Origin: Diplodia intermedia
Lineage: Eukaryota > Ascomycota > Dothideomycetes > Botryosphaeriales > Botryosphaeriaceae
Direction of reading: 5' to 3'
NCBI GenBank assembly: GCA_021495925.1
Contig: JAKEKT010000101.1
Location: 62,001-126,000, forward strand
Length of the DNA: 64,000 nucleotides
Shown: positions 35,500 to 46,886 of the stretch, piece by piece
Numbering within the stretch: the stretch's first letter is position 1
Layout of the letters: every line of letters begins with the position of its first letter
Program-made: the position numbers and the translations under genes
Notes under the pieces: model-generated
What the model saw: the letters and a program-made list of their open reading frames with translations, nothing else
What the model was told of the DNA's origin: nothing
The model's database searches: none

Positions 35500-36150
35500 G
35501 CCCTCCACGTGGCGGGTGGTGGTGCTGGTGCCGGTGCTGGTGGTTGCAGCGGCGGCGGAGGCGGCGGGCTGGGAGGCGGCGGGCTGGGCAACGGCGGCGC
35601 CGCTGCTGCTGCTGCTGAGGCGCTGCCTCTTCTTGGGCTGCTCCTCTTCCTTCTCCTTCTCCTTCTTCTCCTCCTCCTCCTTCTGGTGCTGGTGCTGGTG
35701 CTGAGGCTGAGGCTGAGGCTGAGGCTTGGGCTGGGGCCGGGGCTGGGGCTGCTCGGCGGCCGCCACCTGACCAGCAGGGGCGGACCGCTTCCTCTTCTTC
35801 GTCTCCTCTTCGGCGGGCTTGGGGGCGCCGCGGGCGGCGACGGCGGCGGCGGCGGCACGGGCACGGAGACGGGCGGCGGACGGCTGACCAGCAGCGCCAT
35901 CGGCAGGACCCGCAACAGCGGCCGGACCAGCCGGCTGCTGCTGCGGGTCCGCCTTGTAGATGATGGCGAAGAAGCGCTCGCCGTTCTTGGTGTAGTGTCT
36001 CTGTTGTTTGGGGAACTTGTAAGTGGACTGCGTGTGGATGGGTGGAGGGAGGGAGTGGTTTGTGTGTGGACTTACGGCGCAGTCGAAGACGAACCCCTCC
36101 GGGGGGCCGCTGGGGGCGCTGGCCGAGGCGTTGGTGGTGGGAGCGGACAT
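34765..36150 (-). CDS. Low-complexity Ala/Pro/Ser-rich protein, unknown
   Basis: Two exons (36150-36076 and 36027-34765), about 445 aa. I do not recognise a family. The N-terminus (MSAPTTNASASAPSGPPEGF, then TYKFPKQQRHYTKNGERFFA and IIYKAD) looks like ordinary protein and carries the intron, which has good GTAAGT and CACGCAG ends. The middle is built of Ala, Pro, Gln, Lys/Glu and Arg runs from GC-rich triplet repeats, including a poly-Ala tract. The last ~45 residues (RRELVGRAPREAATGYRPAA, then EERLRELTKGARKSFGGVWS) regain normal complexity. The 48 bp intron is stopless and in frame, so intron retention would add 16 residues. Codon composition and simultaneous open frames mean the middle could be read differently; the two ends are the best evidence that this frame is real. 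The KKRKR segment may be a nuclear localisation signal. Confidence 0.55.
35461..35496 (+). repeat. (AGC)12 trinucleotide repeat
   Basis: Twelve AGC units, read on the minus strand as GCT and encoding the poly-Ala tract of the low-complexity protein. A likely site of length variation between strains, always in steps of one residue. Confidence 0.9.
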
Positions 36151-36480
36151 GGTTGTGGTTGTGGTTGTTGTGGGTGTGGTGGGTGTGGTGGTGGAGTGCT
36201 TGTCGGTGGAAGGTCTGGAGAAGGAGAGGAAGTGGTCGTCGGAAAGTACGGTGGAAAACTTATAGGCACGGCTTCGCGATGAATGTTTCAGAGTGACAAT
36301 AGCATCAATAGGAAGAAAATTGGGTCGGCGGGCGGTATTGTGTTATTTAGCTGAAGTGAAGTCGAAAGTGAAAGTGGTCGAAAGTGGAAGTGAAGCAAGC
36401 CCTCCCATTGGCCGGCGAAGAACCCAACCCCAACCCCGTCCCTCCACAATAGCAAGAGCAAGAAGCAAGCTGAATCAATC
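36151..36480. other. Short intergenic promoter region
   Basis: 330 bases between two tandem minus-strand genes, so it holds the promoter of the low-complexity gene. Short GGTTGT and GTGGTG runs stand near its start codon. Nothing else is recognised. Confidence 0.45.
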
Positions 36481-37627
36481 TCAACCCTCCAACGGCGGGG
36501 TGTCCGCAAAGCACGCTTTCATGAAGGCCTCGGGATAGCGCTCGCCCGCGACCTCGGCGCCCTCACTCGCCTCCCGAATCTCCCTATCCTCCTCGTCCGT
36601 CAGCTCCACCTCCAACGCCTTCAGATTCTCCTGCAGCCTATCCACCCTCGTCGTGCCCGGGATGGGAATGACGTCCCTCCCCTGCCTCAACAGCCACGCC
36701 AGCGTCAACTGCGCGCTCGTCACGCCCTTCCTCCGTGCGACGCCCCCGATGCGCTCGACCAGGGCCAAATTCTTGGGGAAGTTCTCGTCGCTGAAGCGCG
36801 GCAGGCGCAGGCGGCGGAAGTCGCCCTCGGCGGCGAAGTCGGCCGGGCTCCTGAGCGCGCCCGCCAGCACGCCGCGGCCGAGGGGGCTGTACGCGACGAC
36901 GGCGACGCCCAGCTCGCGGCACGCGTCCAACAAGCCTACCTGGTCACTCTCGACGTCGAGCGCGAACGGGCTGTACTCGATCTGCACGGCGGCGATGCGC
37001 GCGACCCGGCTCGCGCGCCGCAGGCTCGCCGCCGAGCACTCGCTCAGCCCCAGGTGCCGCGCCTTGCCCTCGGCCTGCAGCTCCGCCATGGCCCGCACCG
37101 TCAGCTCGATGGGCGTCGCGCCGTCCAGCCGGTGGCAGTAGTACAGGTCGACGCTCGGCACGCCCAGCCGCGCGAGCGACCGCGCCATGGCCTCCTTGCA
37201 GTACGCCGGCGACGAGTCGATGGTGCGGCTGCCGTCGGCGTCGATGCGGTTGCCGAATTTGGTCGCGAGGAAGATGTTGCGCCGCGCGCCCGGGTTGGCG
37301 GCGAACCAGCGGCCGAGCAGGTCTTCGTTGTCGCCGTACATGTCGGCTGGGAGTGTGTGTGTGTTAGCGGTGTGTTTTATGGTGTCTGGGGAAATGGCGT
37401 ACAGACAGGCGCATGTATCCAAGCAAATGAGAGAAGGGGAAATGTAGAGCGCAATACATACCGGTGTCCCAATTCCGCTCGCCCAGCTCGTACGCCTTGT
37501 CCAAGAACGCCATCCTCTCCGGATCAGGCTTCGGCACGCCGTAAGCTATGCTCATGCCCATCAAGCCCAGGCCAAGTCCCGTGACCTCGGGGCCGTCCTT
37601 GCCAAGCTGACGAGTGGGGAGAGTCAT
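36481..37627 (-). CDS. Aldo-keto reductase
   Basis: Two exons (37627-37462 and 37346-36481), 343 aa, a normal length for the family. It is an NADPH-dependent oxidoreductase with the TIM-barrel AKR fold. The catalytic tetrad is visible: Asp54 and Tyr59 in DTADMYG, Lys85 in FLATKFG and His127 in YYCHRLD. The N-terminus MTLPTRQLGKDGPEVTGLGL is the usual first strand. Later motifs GLSECSAASLRRA, QIEYSPFALD, AYSPLGRGVLAG and IPIPGTTRVDRLQENL match the cofactor-binding half. It resembles the fungal YakC/AKR13-like group that reduces aldehydes of varied structure; the substrate cannot be told. The intron splits the DTA codons and its removal restores the motif, which supports the model. A tandem minus-strand gene follows 330 bases downstream. 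Confidence 0.93.
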
Positions 37628-38925
37628 TGTGGTTGTTGCGGATCAATCGAGTCCTCGAGGTCTTTGCTTCTTGTTTGTGTACAAAGGTATCAGGATCGTG
37701 GAGGGTGGGAGTGCAAAACCAACCATCACGACAGCAGGGTCTTTATACATACTACTCCCCCTGGACCCCGGAAGCTCGTTAAGTCCGCGCGAAATGCTAA
37801 GAAGAGTAGGTAATGCGTGTCTGTACAACAATGGATACGCATGCAGGACGTTGTCAACCCCGCCGCCCATCGCGGAAATAGAGGCGTCTAACTCCGTCTC
37901 TCCGTGGAAAAGTCGTTGCCGCTCTGCCCACCGAAAACAGTCTAAAGCTCGTACGAAGTAACATCGAGCATCACTACTGTTCCTCCAATGCCCCCCAGCG
38001 TCGTGTTGACTTTTTCAAAAGGACTCAAAATCCGGATTTAAGCCCCTATTACCTACTTCCATCGTCAACTTTCACAAAGCTTGTTCTGTGAATAATGATA
38101 CGCTTGCACGGATGTCCTGCGCTCCAGATACATGAGCTTTATACTCGATGACGTTTTTATTATGCAATTGCTTTGCCATTTCCTGCCTCCGCGGCGACCT
38201 AGTTCCTCCACCATCATGCCGATGCCGCCTATGGAGCGGATAAAAACGCACATGTATGTACATGACCGGCTTTTTTCTTGTGCTTCTGTTCCCTCATCGT
38301 CTCAATCCCGCGCCAGCCAGCCAGCGAGCCACATGTACATACCATGAATGATGTTTCTCTATACATTAAAAAAGAAAAACACCAGAGCGTTAGATAGGCG
38401 GAGCTCAAAACTATTACAAAAAGTAAAGCGTTGAAGAGGAAGAAGAAGATCAAAAGACCACCCCGGGGATATCATCTTTCCGCGAAAAAAAGATTTCAAG
38501 CGTATATCGAAGAAAAGGGTCAGGCAGGTAGCCACCCAATGGTTTCTGGAACATTTCGAACGAGAGAAAAACAGAAGACCCCCGCACCTCGGTGTTTTCG
38601 TAAAATTCGCAGATTCAGATCGTCAAGGATTCCGCGCGCGACCATGCCATGCAGTGTACAGAATAGTGATATCATCCCGAATGATAGATGGTTCGAGTGG
38701 TAATGATGAAGATGAAATGGAAGCAGCAAACCTCCCAGAACGCCAGCCAATGCTTATGTACCGCGATCTATGCATCGCCTGAAAGCGAGATTCATGTACG
38801 GCGAGGTGGTCGACAATGGTTCGACATGACTCTCAAAATGGTTTGAAGGGCAGGCGATGCCCTCGAAGTGGTTGGGGTGGTGTGGAAGATGGAGTATTCT
38901 TCGTCGACTGGGCCATGGCTTCTTC
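37628..38925. other. Intergenic region
   Basis: About 1.3 kb. It contains the promoter of the reductase gene and the 3' flank of the fusion transporter gene; both are on the minus strand. The middle is AT-rich with no long frame. No RNA or repeat is recognised. Confidence 0.45.
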
Positions 38926-41704
38926 TCATGACTCCAAGCTTGGCCAACTTCTCCTTTCTTTCTGCTGTATCGACGGTGCTTCTTCTTTCCCGTCTATCCT
39001 ACGCACAACCTTTGCGATGCTACCCCTCAGCACTCGCGACGCGCTCCACGGCGTGCCGAGCCTGGGTGTCCCAAGCCGTGGCGTGCGCAGTCTCGACCCC
39101 GGTGTCCCTGGCGCGCCCGAGGTCGGGCTCATCGGGGGGTCCAGTTCCGCTGCACGCGCCTCGTCAATGGGATCGACCTGCGCAATGGCCTTGGGGAAGA
39201 AGTTGCAGTACAGCGGCATTAGAGCACCAAAGGCAGCTGCGGCGATCGGGACGATGAAGCCATATCCATACTGCCCGGGCTCAGCACCATTCTCCACGGC
39301 GAAGTTGATAGGCGGGAAGATGGCACCTCCGGAGATGCTGGCGGTGAGGAGGGCGCTCGCTTCCTTGGTATGCCGTCCCATGCCCCGCAGCGACTGGGCG
39401 AACAAGAGCGAGAAGATCGGTCCTTCAAAGAAATAAACGAAGACGATACCAACCGCAGCCGTGTTCCCCGTCCCACGGAAACAAACGCCGCAAAAGGCCA
39501 GCACGCCGGCGTAGCAGACCATGAGGACGTAACGGGGCTTGACCCAGATGGTTGCCAAAGCCGCAAGGAAACGTGAGACAGCGAAGGCAGTGTGGGAATA
39601 AGCGAGGTGGTCGGTTGTGTCGATATACGACGCGACGTCGTTCATGTACGTGACAAAACTTGTAGAGATGGATTCCTGAAGGCCGCAGTAGAAGAACTCG
39701 GAAAGGACCGCCATTGCCAGGGTGATCCAGATGATGCGAACGTTGAAGAGGCGTGCGTGGTTCGCATCGTCCCCGCGCTCCGCAATGTCTTCGAGTTCTA
39801 TGTCCGTAGCCTCGGGAATAGGAATCCAATAGTATGCGACGGCGAGCATTACCACGAAGAGCGCAATGCCAAGGTAGGTCCATTGCACGTCGATGAGCGA
39901 GTCAGCGTCAATTTTGAACAGCACCTTCTTGGCCAAGAGCGGGGATAGGACGGTTCCGATGGCCTGCACCCCCTGGGAGATGTTGATCCGTGTTTCCGCG
40001 TATTTGGCAGGTCCGCAAAGTACGGTGAATGGGTTCGCTGCAATTTCCAGGGTGGACAAGCCAAGGCCTACGATGAAGTTCGAGATGAGAAAGGCCGGGT
40101 AAGAGGTCAAGACTGCCGACGGCCAGAATACCAGTGTGCCGCAAGCGTAGATACACAGCCCGGACATGAAGCAGGCTTTGAATCCGTATTTCTTCAGGAC
40201 TACGCGTCCATAGGTGAGCGGCCCGACAAAGTAGCCAGCGTAATAGAGGCTGTGGATGCTGACTGTTTGGCCGCGGGACATGCCGGCAATGGCTTGGAAC
40301 TGTGCGTTCAAGACGTCCAAGAGACCGTACGCAAACCCCCACAGGAAAAACAGGATAGTGACCATGGTGACGGGAAATATCGACTCGGCATTGGTCAACT
40401 GGACCAAGCTCTTCTTCCTCTTCAGGTAAACGAAATCAAAGAAAGTGGGACTACGCGGGCTCGTGTGCCTTGTCGTGTTCGTCAAGGCGGTTGGTGTTCT
40501 CTCACAATCCGGCAGTTCCCTCATATCTGGAGCGGTCAGGAAATCCAGCATTCCCATTGGCTCCTCGGCTTCCGTGGATGCGGTTGCTGGTGGTATGGCT
40601 GGAGATTGATCAGTAGCAGATGGTATCCTCTGCGCGTGGATCATTTCATTGTCCGTATACGTCTCGCGGAGGTGGGTGACGGAATGAACGGTCTCTCCGG
40701 CATCCCGAATGAATCTTGGCAGGAACCGTGATACGAGAGGCTTCAATGCAGGCACGCATCCACAGCAGATTCCGACATTGACCTCGATGCTGCTCCACAA
40801 GAACGATAGGGAGGCGTACCAGGAGAAGTCGCTTTGTTCGTAGTTCCTCGACTCGTCATTCTTGACATGGTTCTGAATGTCCCGTAGACGTGTTGTGGCG
40901 GCCGACTGGAGATAGACGATCCGGACGACGTCGACAACAGCCACGAATACACCAAAACCAAAGGTGATGACAAGGATGGTCTTCTGCTTTTTCGGGAGCC
41001 GCATCGATGTCAGAATAGGCATAGGCAGGAACAAGGTAGCGAGATCGGTGATGATGTTTAGAGGCGCCGATGACAGGTAAAGGGTGACGATATCGGTGCA
41101 GGTGGCACCCGGTGGCGCGGGGTTTACGAATGCGGCGCTAATCGGCCGGCACTGGACGATGTTGAGTACGGTGAGGGCTGCACCGCCCACATTGACAACC
41201 AAAAGGTCGGCAATGACGCCCCACCGGAAGGCACGGTGGCTCTTGGACAGGGAGAGGTAAAAGACCAGGATTGACGTTTTGGTGGCCATTAGACAAGGGT
41301 TCTGCCGCACGGTCAGCTGCGATTGACCAAACGAGGCGCAGAGGCGAGTGCAGTGCGCGCCATGGAAACTGCAAGGCGAGAGAGACACGGGAACCAGGGG
41401 AACCTACGTAAAGAACGGTGAAGACATATTCCAGTCTCCGGAGCGGCGGGTCCTGAGAATTGGGGATGTTGACCTCGTGCATGCCCAGGCCGTACTTGAC
41501 GCCGTAGCAAATGGAAAAGGAGAGGCCGAAGGCGAGCAACCAGGCAAAGGCCATGAAGTAGTCGTCCCAGCCGACCTTCTTGACAATGCCAATGCGCGAG
41601 GTCAGGCGGAAGCCGACGAAGACTGTCGAGCAGACAATCATGGCGATGGACACGGTAAGCACGATGGGGCCGCGGGACTCGAAATCGCCATCGCTGGTCG
41701 ACAT
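38926..41704 (-). CDS. Fusion of PTH11-like rhodopsin domain and FucP-type MFS transporter
   Basis: Two exons (41704-41408 and 41301-38926), about 890 aa. Residues ~10-290 form a fungal rhodopsin-domain (PTH11-like) seven-helix unit: KKVGWDDYFMAFAWLLAFGL, LRRLEYVFTVLY, ATKTSILVFYLSL, VQCRPISAAF, LPMPILTSMRLPKKQK, DVVRIVYLQ and SSIEVNVGICCGCVPALKPL. A linker of ~115 residues rich in Thr, Pro and Ser follows. Residues ~405-805 are an MFS transporter of the L-fucose/glucose-galactose permease type: FPVTMVTILFFLWGFAYGLL, YYAGYFVGPLTYGRV, EIAANPFTVLCG and RINISQGVQAIGTVLSP. The tail has repeated RLGTP units. There is one open reading frame from the first domain through the second, without stop, frameshift or intron-like junction. 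I infer a membrane sensor-transporter. An assembly artefact or a missed gene boundary is the alternative. Confidence 0.87.
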
Positions 41705-44700
41705 GCTGCTTGCTCAACCATTGTCCCAGAGGGGAGCAGATGGGAGGTGGGTTGGAGGTTGAGCAGGCGTGGGAGCAGGACGCGCCTGGACGCCGCCCTG
41801 CACGCCGCTCGAGGGGTGCGGGCCTTTTCTTTCTTCCTTTCCCCTTGCGGCCAGCCGGCGGCGCAGCGCTAGCTCCCTCGCTGTGGAGGCGGGGATGCAG
41901 TCGAGGCTCGCCGGGGCGCGGGCGTCTGGTGGTGGCAGCTGGCAGCTGGGGTCGAACTGGGGGGTGGTGGAGGGCAGTGGCGCAACGTGACGGCTGGCGC
42001 GCCGAGCGATCGGGACGGGTGGTTAAGCTTATTGCCGTGCAGCGCGGAGAGACGGCGGGAAGCACGCTTCCTGGGGCGAGAGCCGGGCGGGCGGGCGCCT
42101 GGGGCCTGGGAAGGGCTGGGGAGGGAGAGTTAGGGTTGGGAGTGCGTGTGTGTGTCGCAGAGTCGCTGTTGAGGCGCGGCGGCCAGGTCAAAGAAAGAGG
42201 CAGACCCTGTCGGCAGACCGCTCATCCCCCATACGTCGGCAGCCCTCGTACCGCGCACCTGGGCTGGGGTGCTTTGGCCGTGTGGCCGTGTGGCTTGCGG
42301 CATAGAGTTTTCCGTGGCCTGGGGCTTGGCGCGCTGCCACTGCCGCAACGAGCAATGCGTCGCGACGCGTGCGGAGACGGCCAGACGCTTCCAGCAGGGA
42401 CTGCCATGCGCAGCGCCAGTCACACAGGCGGCGGGCACGTTGAGCGCGTGCTAGGCCCGGGGCTGCCTCGGACGGCACAGGCGATGACGACGGCTGCCGT
42501 TTCGTTTGGCAACTCGGCCTCGGGGATCCCTGCCCACGCTGCTGCCCGCCGCCGCAGAGGCTGCAACCTGCAACCCTCCCCGCCAGCCAAGCGGGATCGA
42601 CGCCAGCAGCGGATCCGCTGCTTGCCTCGAATTAACAAAGGATTTTTCGTCAGCAGCGAGCTAGCGCCCAGCCCCGAGCCCTCCTTGCGCCGCACACTGT
42701 CTTCCTTCGGCAGAGGCCGTCTCCGTCACTCTCCGCCCACAGCCTCCCGCCACGAGACATCGGCTTGATGCGTCGGCCAATCTTGAGACACGAGCGTCCG
42801 CCTGCCCCGAGTCAGCCAGATCGTCCCGCATCGGCACGCAACGGTTTTGGCTCGGCTCGGCTGCGACGACAGCAAACGGCAATGGTGTGAGGCGTGACGG
42901 TGGGATCGGACGTCGGATGCAGGCCTGGTTGGGCGAGCGACTGGCCGGCACCGACTAGCGGAGCCTCGCCTCGCCGCGCAGTCGGCCGGCCGGCCTCACT
43001 CGCTCAATAGCCCAGCCGCTCGAGAAGCGGGAATAATAATAGCGAGGGCTTGGGCGCGGGCTGGGCGGTGCCACAGTGCACCAGGATTGCTTCTTCGCGC
43101 GCACGGCCGGAGGTTTCCTGCGCTGTGGCGCAAGCTGCCCCAAAAAGCCATAACTGTCTTCAGCCTGAGGCGCGGCCAGTGCGCCGGCTGCCGTCGAGAG
43201 CCCGTGCCACGTGCGGCTGCCTCAGGTTGCTGCCGCAGGCCGGCATCCAAGCTTTCGCTCAAACCGCCGCACTGCACCTTAAACAGACCTGCACGACATG
43301 TCACCACGCCGGCAGCCGAGAGGCCAGCCGCAATGCTGCCATTACCCCGCGCGGGACCTGGATCGCTCTGAGCTCTGCCGTGCCGGCATCGGGCGGCAGG
43401 GCAGCTTGCAGCAGGGCAAACCACCGTCCCTGGGAAGGAACAGTACATAGCCTGCGCCGCCTTGCCGCCTCGCGCCGACGGCCCCGGTCCAGCCCACAGC
43501 CAGCCATGTCGAGGATGCGGGGGAGAAAGCGCGCACCGTCCGGCCGACGCCCTCGCGAATCCGAAACCCGCCAGAACGAGCTTCTAGCCAGGAACCGACT
43601 GGAGATGTCGGATCCATTCCCGCCGCCAGGATTGTGGATTGCAATAACGCGAGCCACCAGATGCCGCCGCGCGCCGAGTACTTCTTGCGCGGTGACGCGA
43701 CTGCGCTATTAATCGAGCGCGGCTTCCCCGTCTCTCGCACGCGTGCCCATTGGCTCCGCCTGCCGCCGCCCACAGGCCCGGTCCGAGGCGCATCGAGAGT
43801 TGCATGAAGGACCGGGGGGCGGCAGAGGTCAGACAAGTGACCTCTAAAGTGGAGAGAAGGCTCGATGCTCCCATTTCCATCAGAAACTCATCCATCACAG
43901 GAAACAACCGGCCTCGGCCTCGCCGTCACCGCCACCGGCAACGTGTACACATGCTCTCACCGACTTCTTTGCCGCATCTTTCGCAATCTGAGGCTTGGCG
44001 AGCAAGATGTCAATCAAACGGTCAAAGGGTCCCCATTCGATAGGGCGCCACACCGCTCGACTATCTTTCTTCAGATCTCAATCGGACGCCGAAGCGATGT
44101 ATGAAGAAGAGCGCAACGTCCGTCCACGGGTCCGAGAGCGGATGCCCTCTGCCCTGCCTCCTCGCTCGCGGCGCGCCCCGGGCGGCGGGGACGTTCGACA
44201 ACAGTCCTGCGGTAAAAGCAACGAAGCGGCGCGATTCGGGCCCCGCAGAGCGGTGCTGCCCGACCGGTGATCTGCCTTCTTCCCTTCGCTTCGCTGCCTC
44301 CTTCCATGCACGTTGTGTGTGAGAGAAGGAGCGAAATGTCGATGATGTGTGGAGACGGACGCCCCGCCCCATTCTTGCTTTTCTCCCTCCGTTCCCCGTT
44401 GGCTGCGCTTTTTTCGGGGGGCCGGCCTGCACCATGCCAATGCGGTGGAGTCGGGGCAGTCCAGACCCGCTTGACCGGTCGCCCGCCTTTTTCTTCATGC
44501 GCGTGGCGAGACCAGACGACCGTCACTATCTCATAAGCAGCAGTGTCGTCCGTTGTCGCACCCTTCCTTGAAGAAGACAAGACGCAATGCATATGCGATG
44601 CCATGCGATGCAACGCAACGCAACGTCCAAGTGCGCCAGATGCTCGGTGGGGGCATTCGAGGCAAGAAAATGTGATAGATCTGAAGGTCGGTTCCTGCGT

Positions 44701-45274
44701 GCGCGAAGTATGTATGTACGTCTGGGCCGACCGGTTAGCTTGAAGCAGGCTTCCTTGCCATCAGCTGCCCCAAAGGTGGCGGGATAGTCGCCACCGGTGT
44801 CGAAACACCCGTCTGCCTGACTCCTACTATGCATGGTAGGGAAAATAGAGCGAGCCTCTTGCGGGTGGATATGCGGCGAAGCGGCCGGCCTTGATATTCA
44901 TGACTGCGTAGGGTACGTGACAGAGGCAGATACACAGACACAGTACAAGACACATTAAGTTGGCAATTCAGACATGCATTTCGCTTCCAGCTTAGCTAGT
45001 CGTGCCAACTTATGATAAGATCGTCAATAGAAGTCTCACCCCTTCCATCGACAGCCGTGCCCGGCAAGTAGAGAAAGGAAAAAAAGGGCATCCATCCCAG
45101 AGATGACCGATTGTGAAAAGAAAAAAGAAACCCCCAGAATGCTCAAGACTTCAATCCAGGTGTCAGAAGGCCGCCCCAGAGTTATCCGTGTTTCAAGAGA
45201 AAGCAAATGAAAAGAGAAGCAAAGCCGGTGACTGTATGCGAAGCCGTGCCGGAAGAGCAGAGTGGCCGAGACAT
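41705..45274. other. Long GC-rich intergenic region
   Basis: About 3.6 kb upstream of the fusion transporter and downstream of the next minus-strand gene. Many frames are open on both strands (for example about 43,050-43,712 plus and 43,342-43,836 minus), but none resembles a protein. A long regulatory region or an untranslated transcript is possible. No TE terminal repeats are seen. Confidence 0.45.
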
Positions 45275-46886
45275 TCAAGCTCCGTCGACGTTGCGCTTGT
45301 AGCTGTCCCCGGTGATGCTGCAGCACAGAAAACCATGGGTCAGCATGAGGCACCCACTCGCCACCTCGGGACAGAGGAAGCAGCAAAGCAAACTCACGTC
45401 TTGTCGGACCCGTCGGACTCGTGGTCAGACCTGTGCTCAAACCGAGCAACCGCAAGGTTCAGCATTTCCACATCTTCAAAGACTTCGACGCCATCTTCGT
45501 CCGGGCGCATGGGAAAGTCGTCGTCGGAGTCAGGCGCAAAGGTAGCGGGGTCTTGGAAGTGGATGGGCGAGCCGAGGACGGTGCGGACGCTAAATCAATT
45601 GAAACTTTATGGTTATCAAGACCTCCGCACGAAATGGGAGGAGGGGGAATGGGAACGGGAAGGAGCAAGCGCGACACCTACACATCGTCTTCACCCTTGA
45701 CGGTGACGGCGTGGCCCTTGGGCAGCTTGCTCTCCTCGGCCGCCGTGAACCGGGTGGGCCTCGTGCGGCCGCCGCCGCGGGCGGGCGTCGACGCGGCGGT
45801 GGCGGCGGCGCTGCGGACGGGATCCTTATTGCCGACGGCGAACTTGAACGGGTCGTCCTGGACCACCTGGCTCTTCTTCCTGTTCGCAGCTTTAGCCTTC
45901 TTCTTGGGCGACGCGTGGCTGAGCACGAACTCATCCTCGCTGGGGCGCTCCTTGATGGCGCGCTTGGAAGTGTTGGCGCTGCGCTTGTTGTTGTTGTTGT
46001 TGCGGGCACCGCCGCTGGAGGAGGCGACGATGGCGGGGCCGCCGGACGCCTTGACGAAGGGGGAGCGGTGCGACGACGCCAGCGTGGCGACCTTGTCGTT
46101 GTAGTCCGCGTCGTCCTCGTCGTCCGAGGCGGGAGCGGTGCGGGTCTTGGTCCTGGCAGCCTTGCGGCGGACGCCGCCGACCTTGGTTGCGGCAGCGGGG
46201 GCCTTCTTCTTCTTGACGACGCTGGGCGCCGGAGCGGGCATGTTGTGGAGCTTGTCGAGCTCGTTGCGGACGACGCCGCGGACGACCTCGTAGTCACGGC
46301 CGGGGACGGGCAGGCCGAGGAGCCTCTTGAAGCGCTGGTTCTTGGCGAGGTTCTTGGGGAAGAGCTTGACGCCCTCGCAGATGCACCAGATGTGGTCGTC
46401 GCGATCCCACGGCTTCTCGCCCTTGGGCGGGTTGCGGGTGCGCTCGATCGTCTGCGCCTCGTACACCTCGCGGGTAAGGACCGTGGTGCGGCGCGGGCCG
46501 AGGTTCTTGTGCGCGCGCTCCAGCTCCGCGTTCTCGTTCATCAGGTCGACGTTCCTCTGCGAGCAGTACTCGGTGCAGATCTCGAGGATGCGGAACGTGA
46601 TGGGCTGCCAGTGCAGGCACCAGAACTCCCAGTCGCACTCGCGCAGGCGCGCCGGGCGCGTCAGGAACATGAACTCCTTGACGTACTCCAGCGGGTCCTC
46701 GTTGAGCAGGCTGAGCGGCGGGTGAGGCGTGTCGAGCTTCATGTTCTCGTGGCTGAAGGCCTGCTCGTCGGCGAAGTCGGCCTCGCAGATGACTTCGACG
46801 TCGGTGCCCTCGTACTCCTCGAAGAGCTTGTCGTCCTCGTACATGAACGGGACCTCGGTCATCGGGGAGACCACGTACTTGTCCAT
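45275..46886 (-). CDS. Conserved-looking protein of unknown function
   Basis: Three exons: 46886-45682, 45589-45398, 45317-45275, about 479 aa. I recognise no named domain. The N-terminal half is well ordered: MDKYVVSPMTEVPFMYEDDK, then FEEYEGTDVEVICEADFADE, LRECDWEFWCLHWQPITFRI, YCSQRNVDLMNENAELERAH, DRDDHIWCICEGVKLFPKNL and AKNQRFKRLLGLPVPG, with many Trp and Cys residues. From ~230 to ~390 it is Lys/Arg/Ala-rich and Ser-rich with SPKKKAKAANRKK-like stretches that may direct it to the nucleus. The C-terminal exons encode VRTVLGSPIHFQDPATFAPD and an acidic tail. These exons were found by restoring frame over good GTAGGT..TTTAG and GTGAGT..CTGCAG introns; without them the protein would end at residue 402. 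Confidence 0.75.

Noticed and set aside
35383..36282. 299-codon Gly/Leu-rich frame opposite the low-complexity gene
   Set aside because: Caused by triplet repeats. The minus-strand frame has an intron and ordered ends, so it is preferred.
43050..43836. Open frames of 160-220 codons in the long GC-rich gap
   Set aside because: Arg/Ala/Pro-rich translations, open on both strands, no conserved segment.
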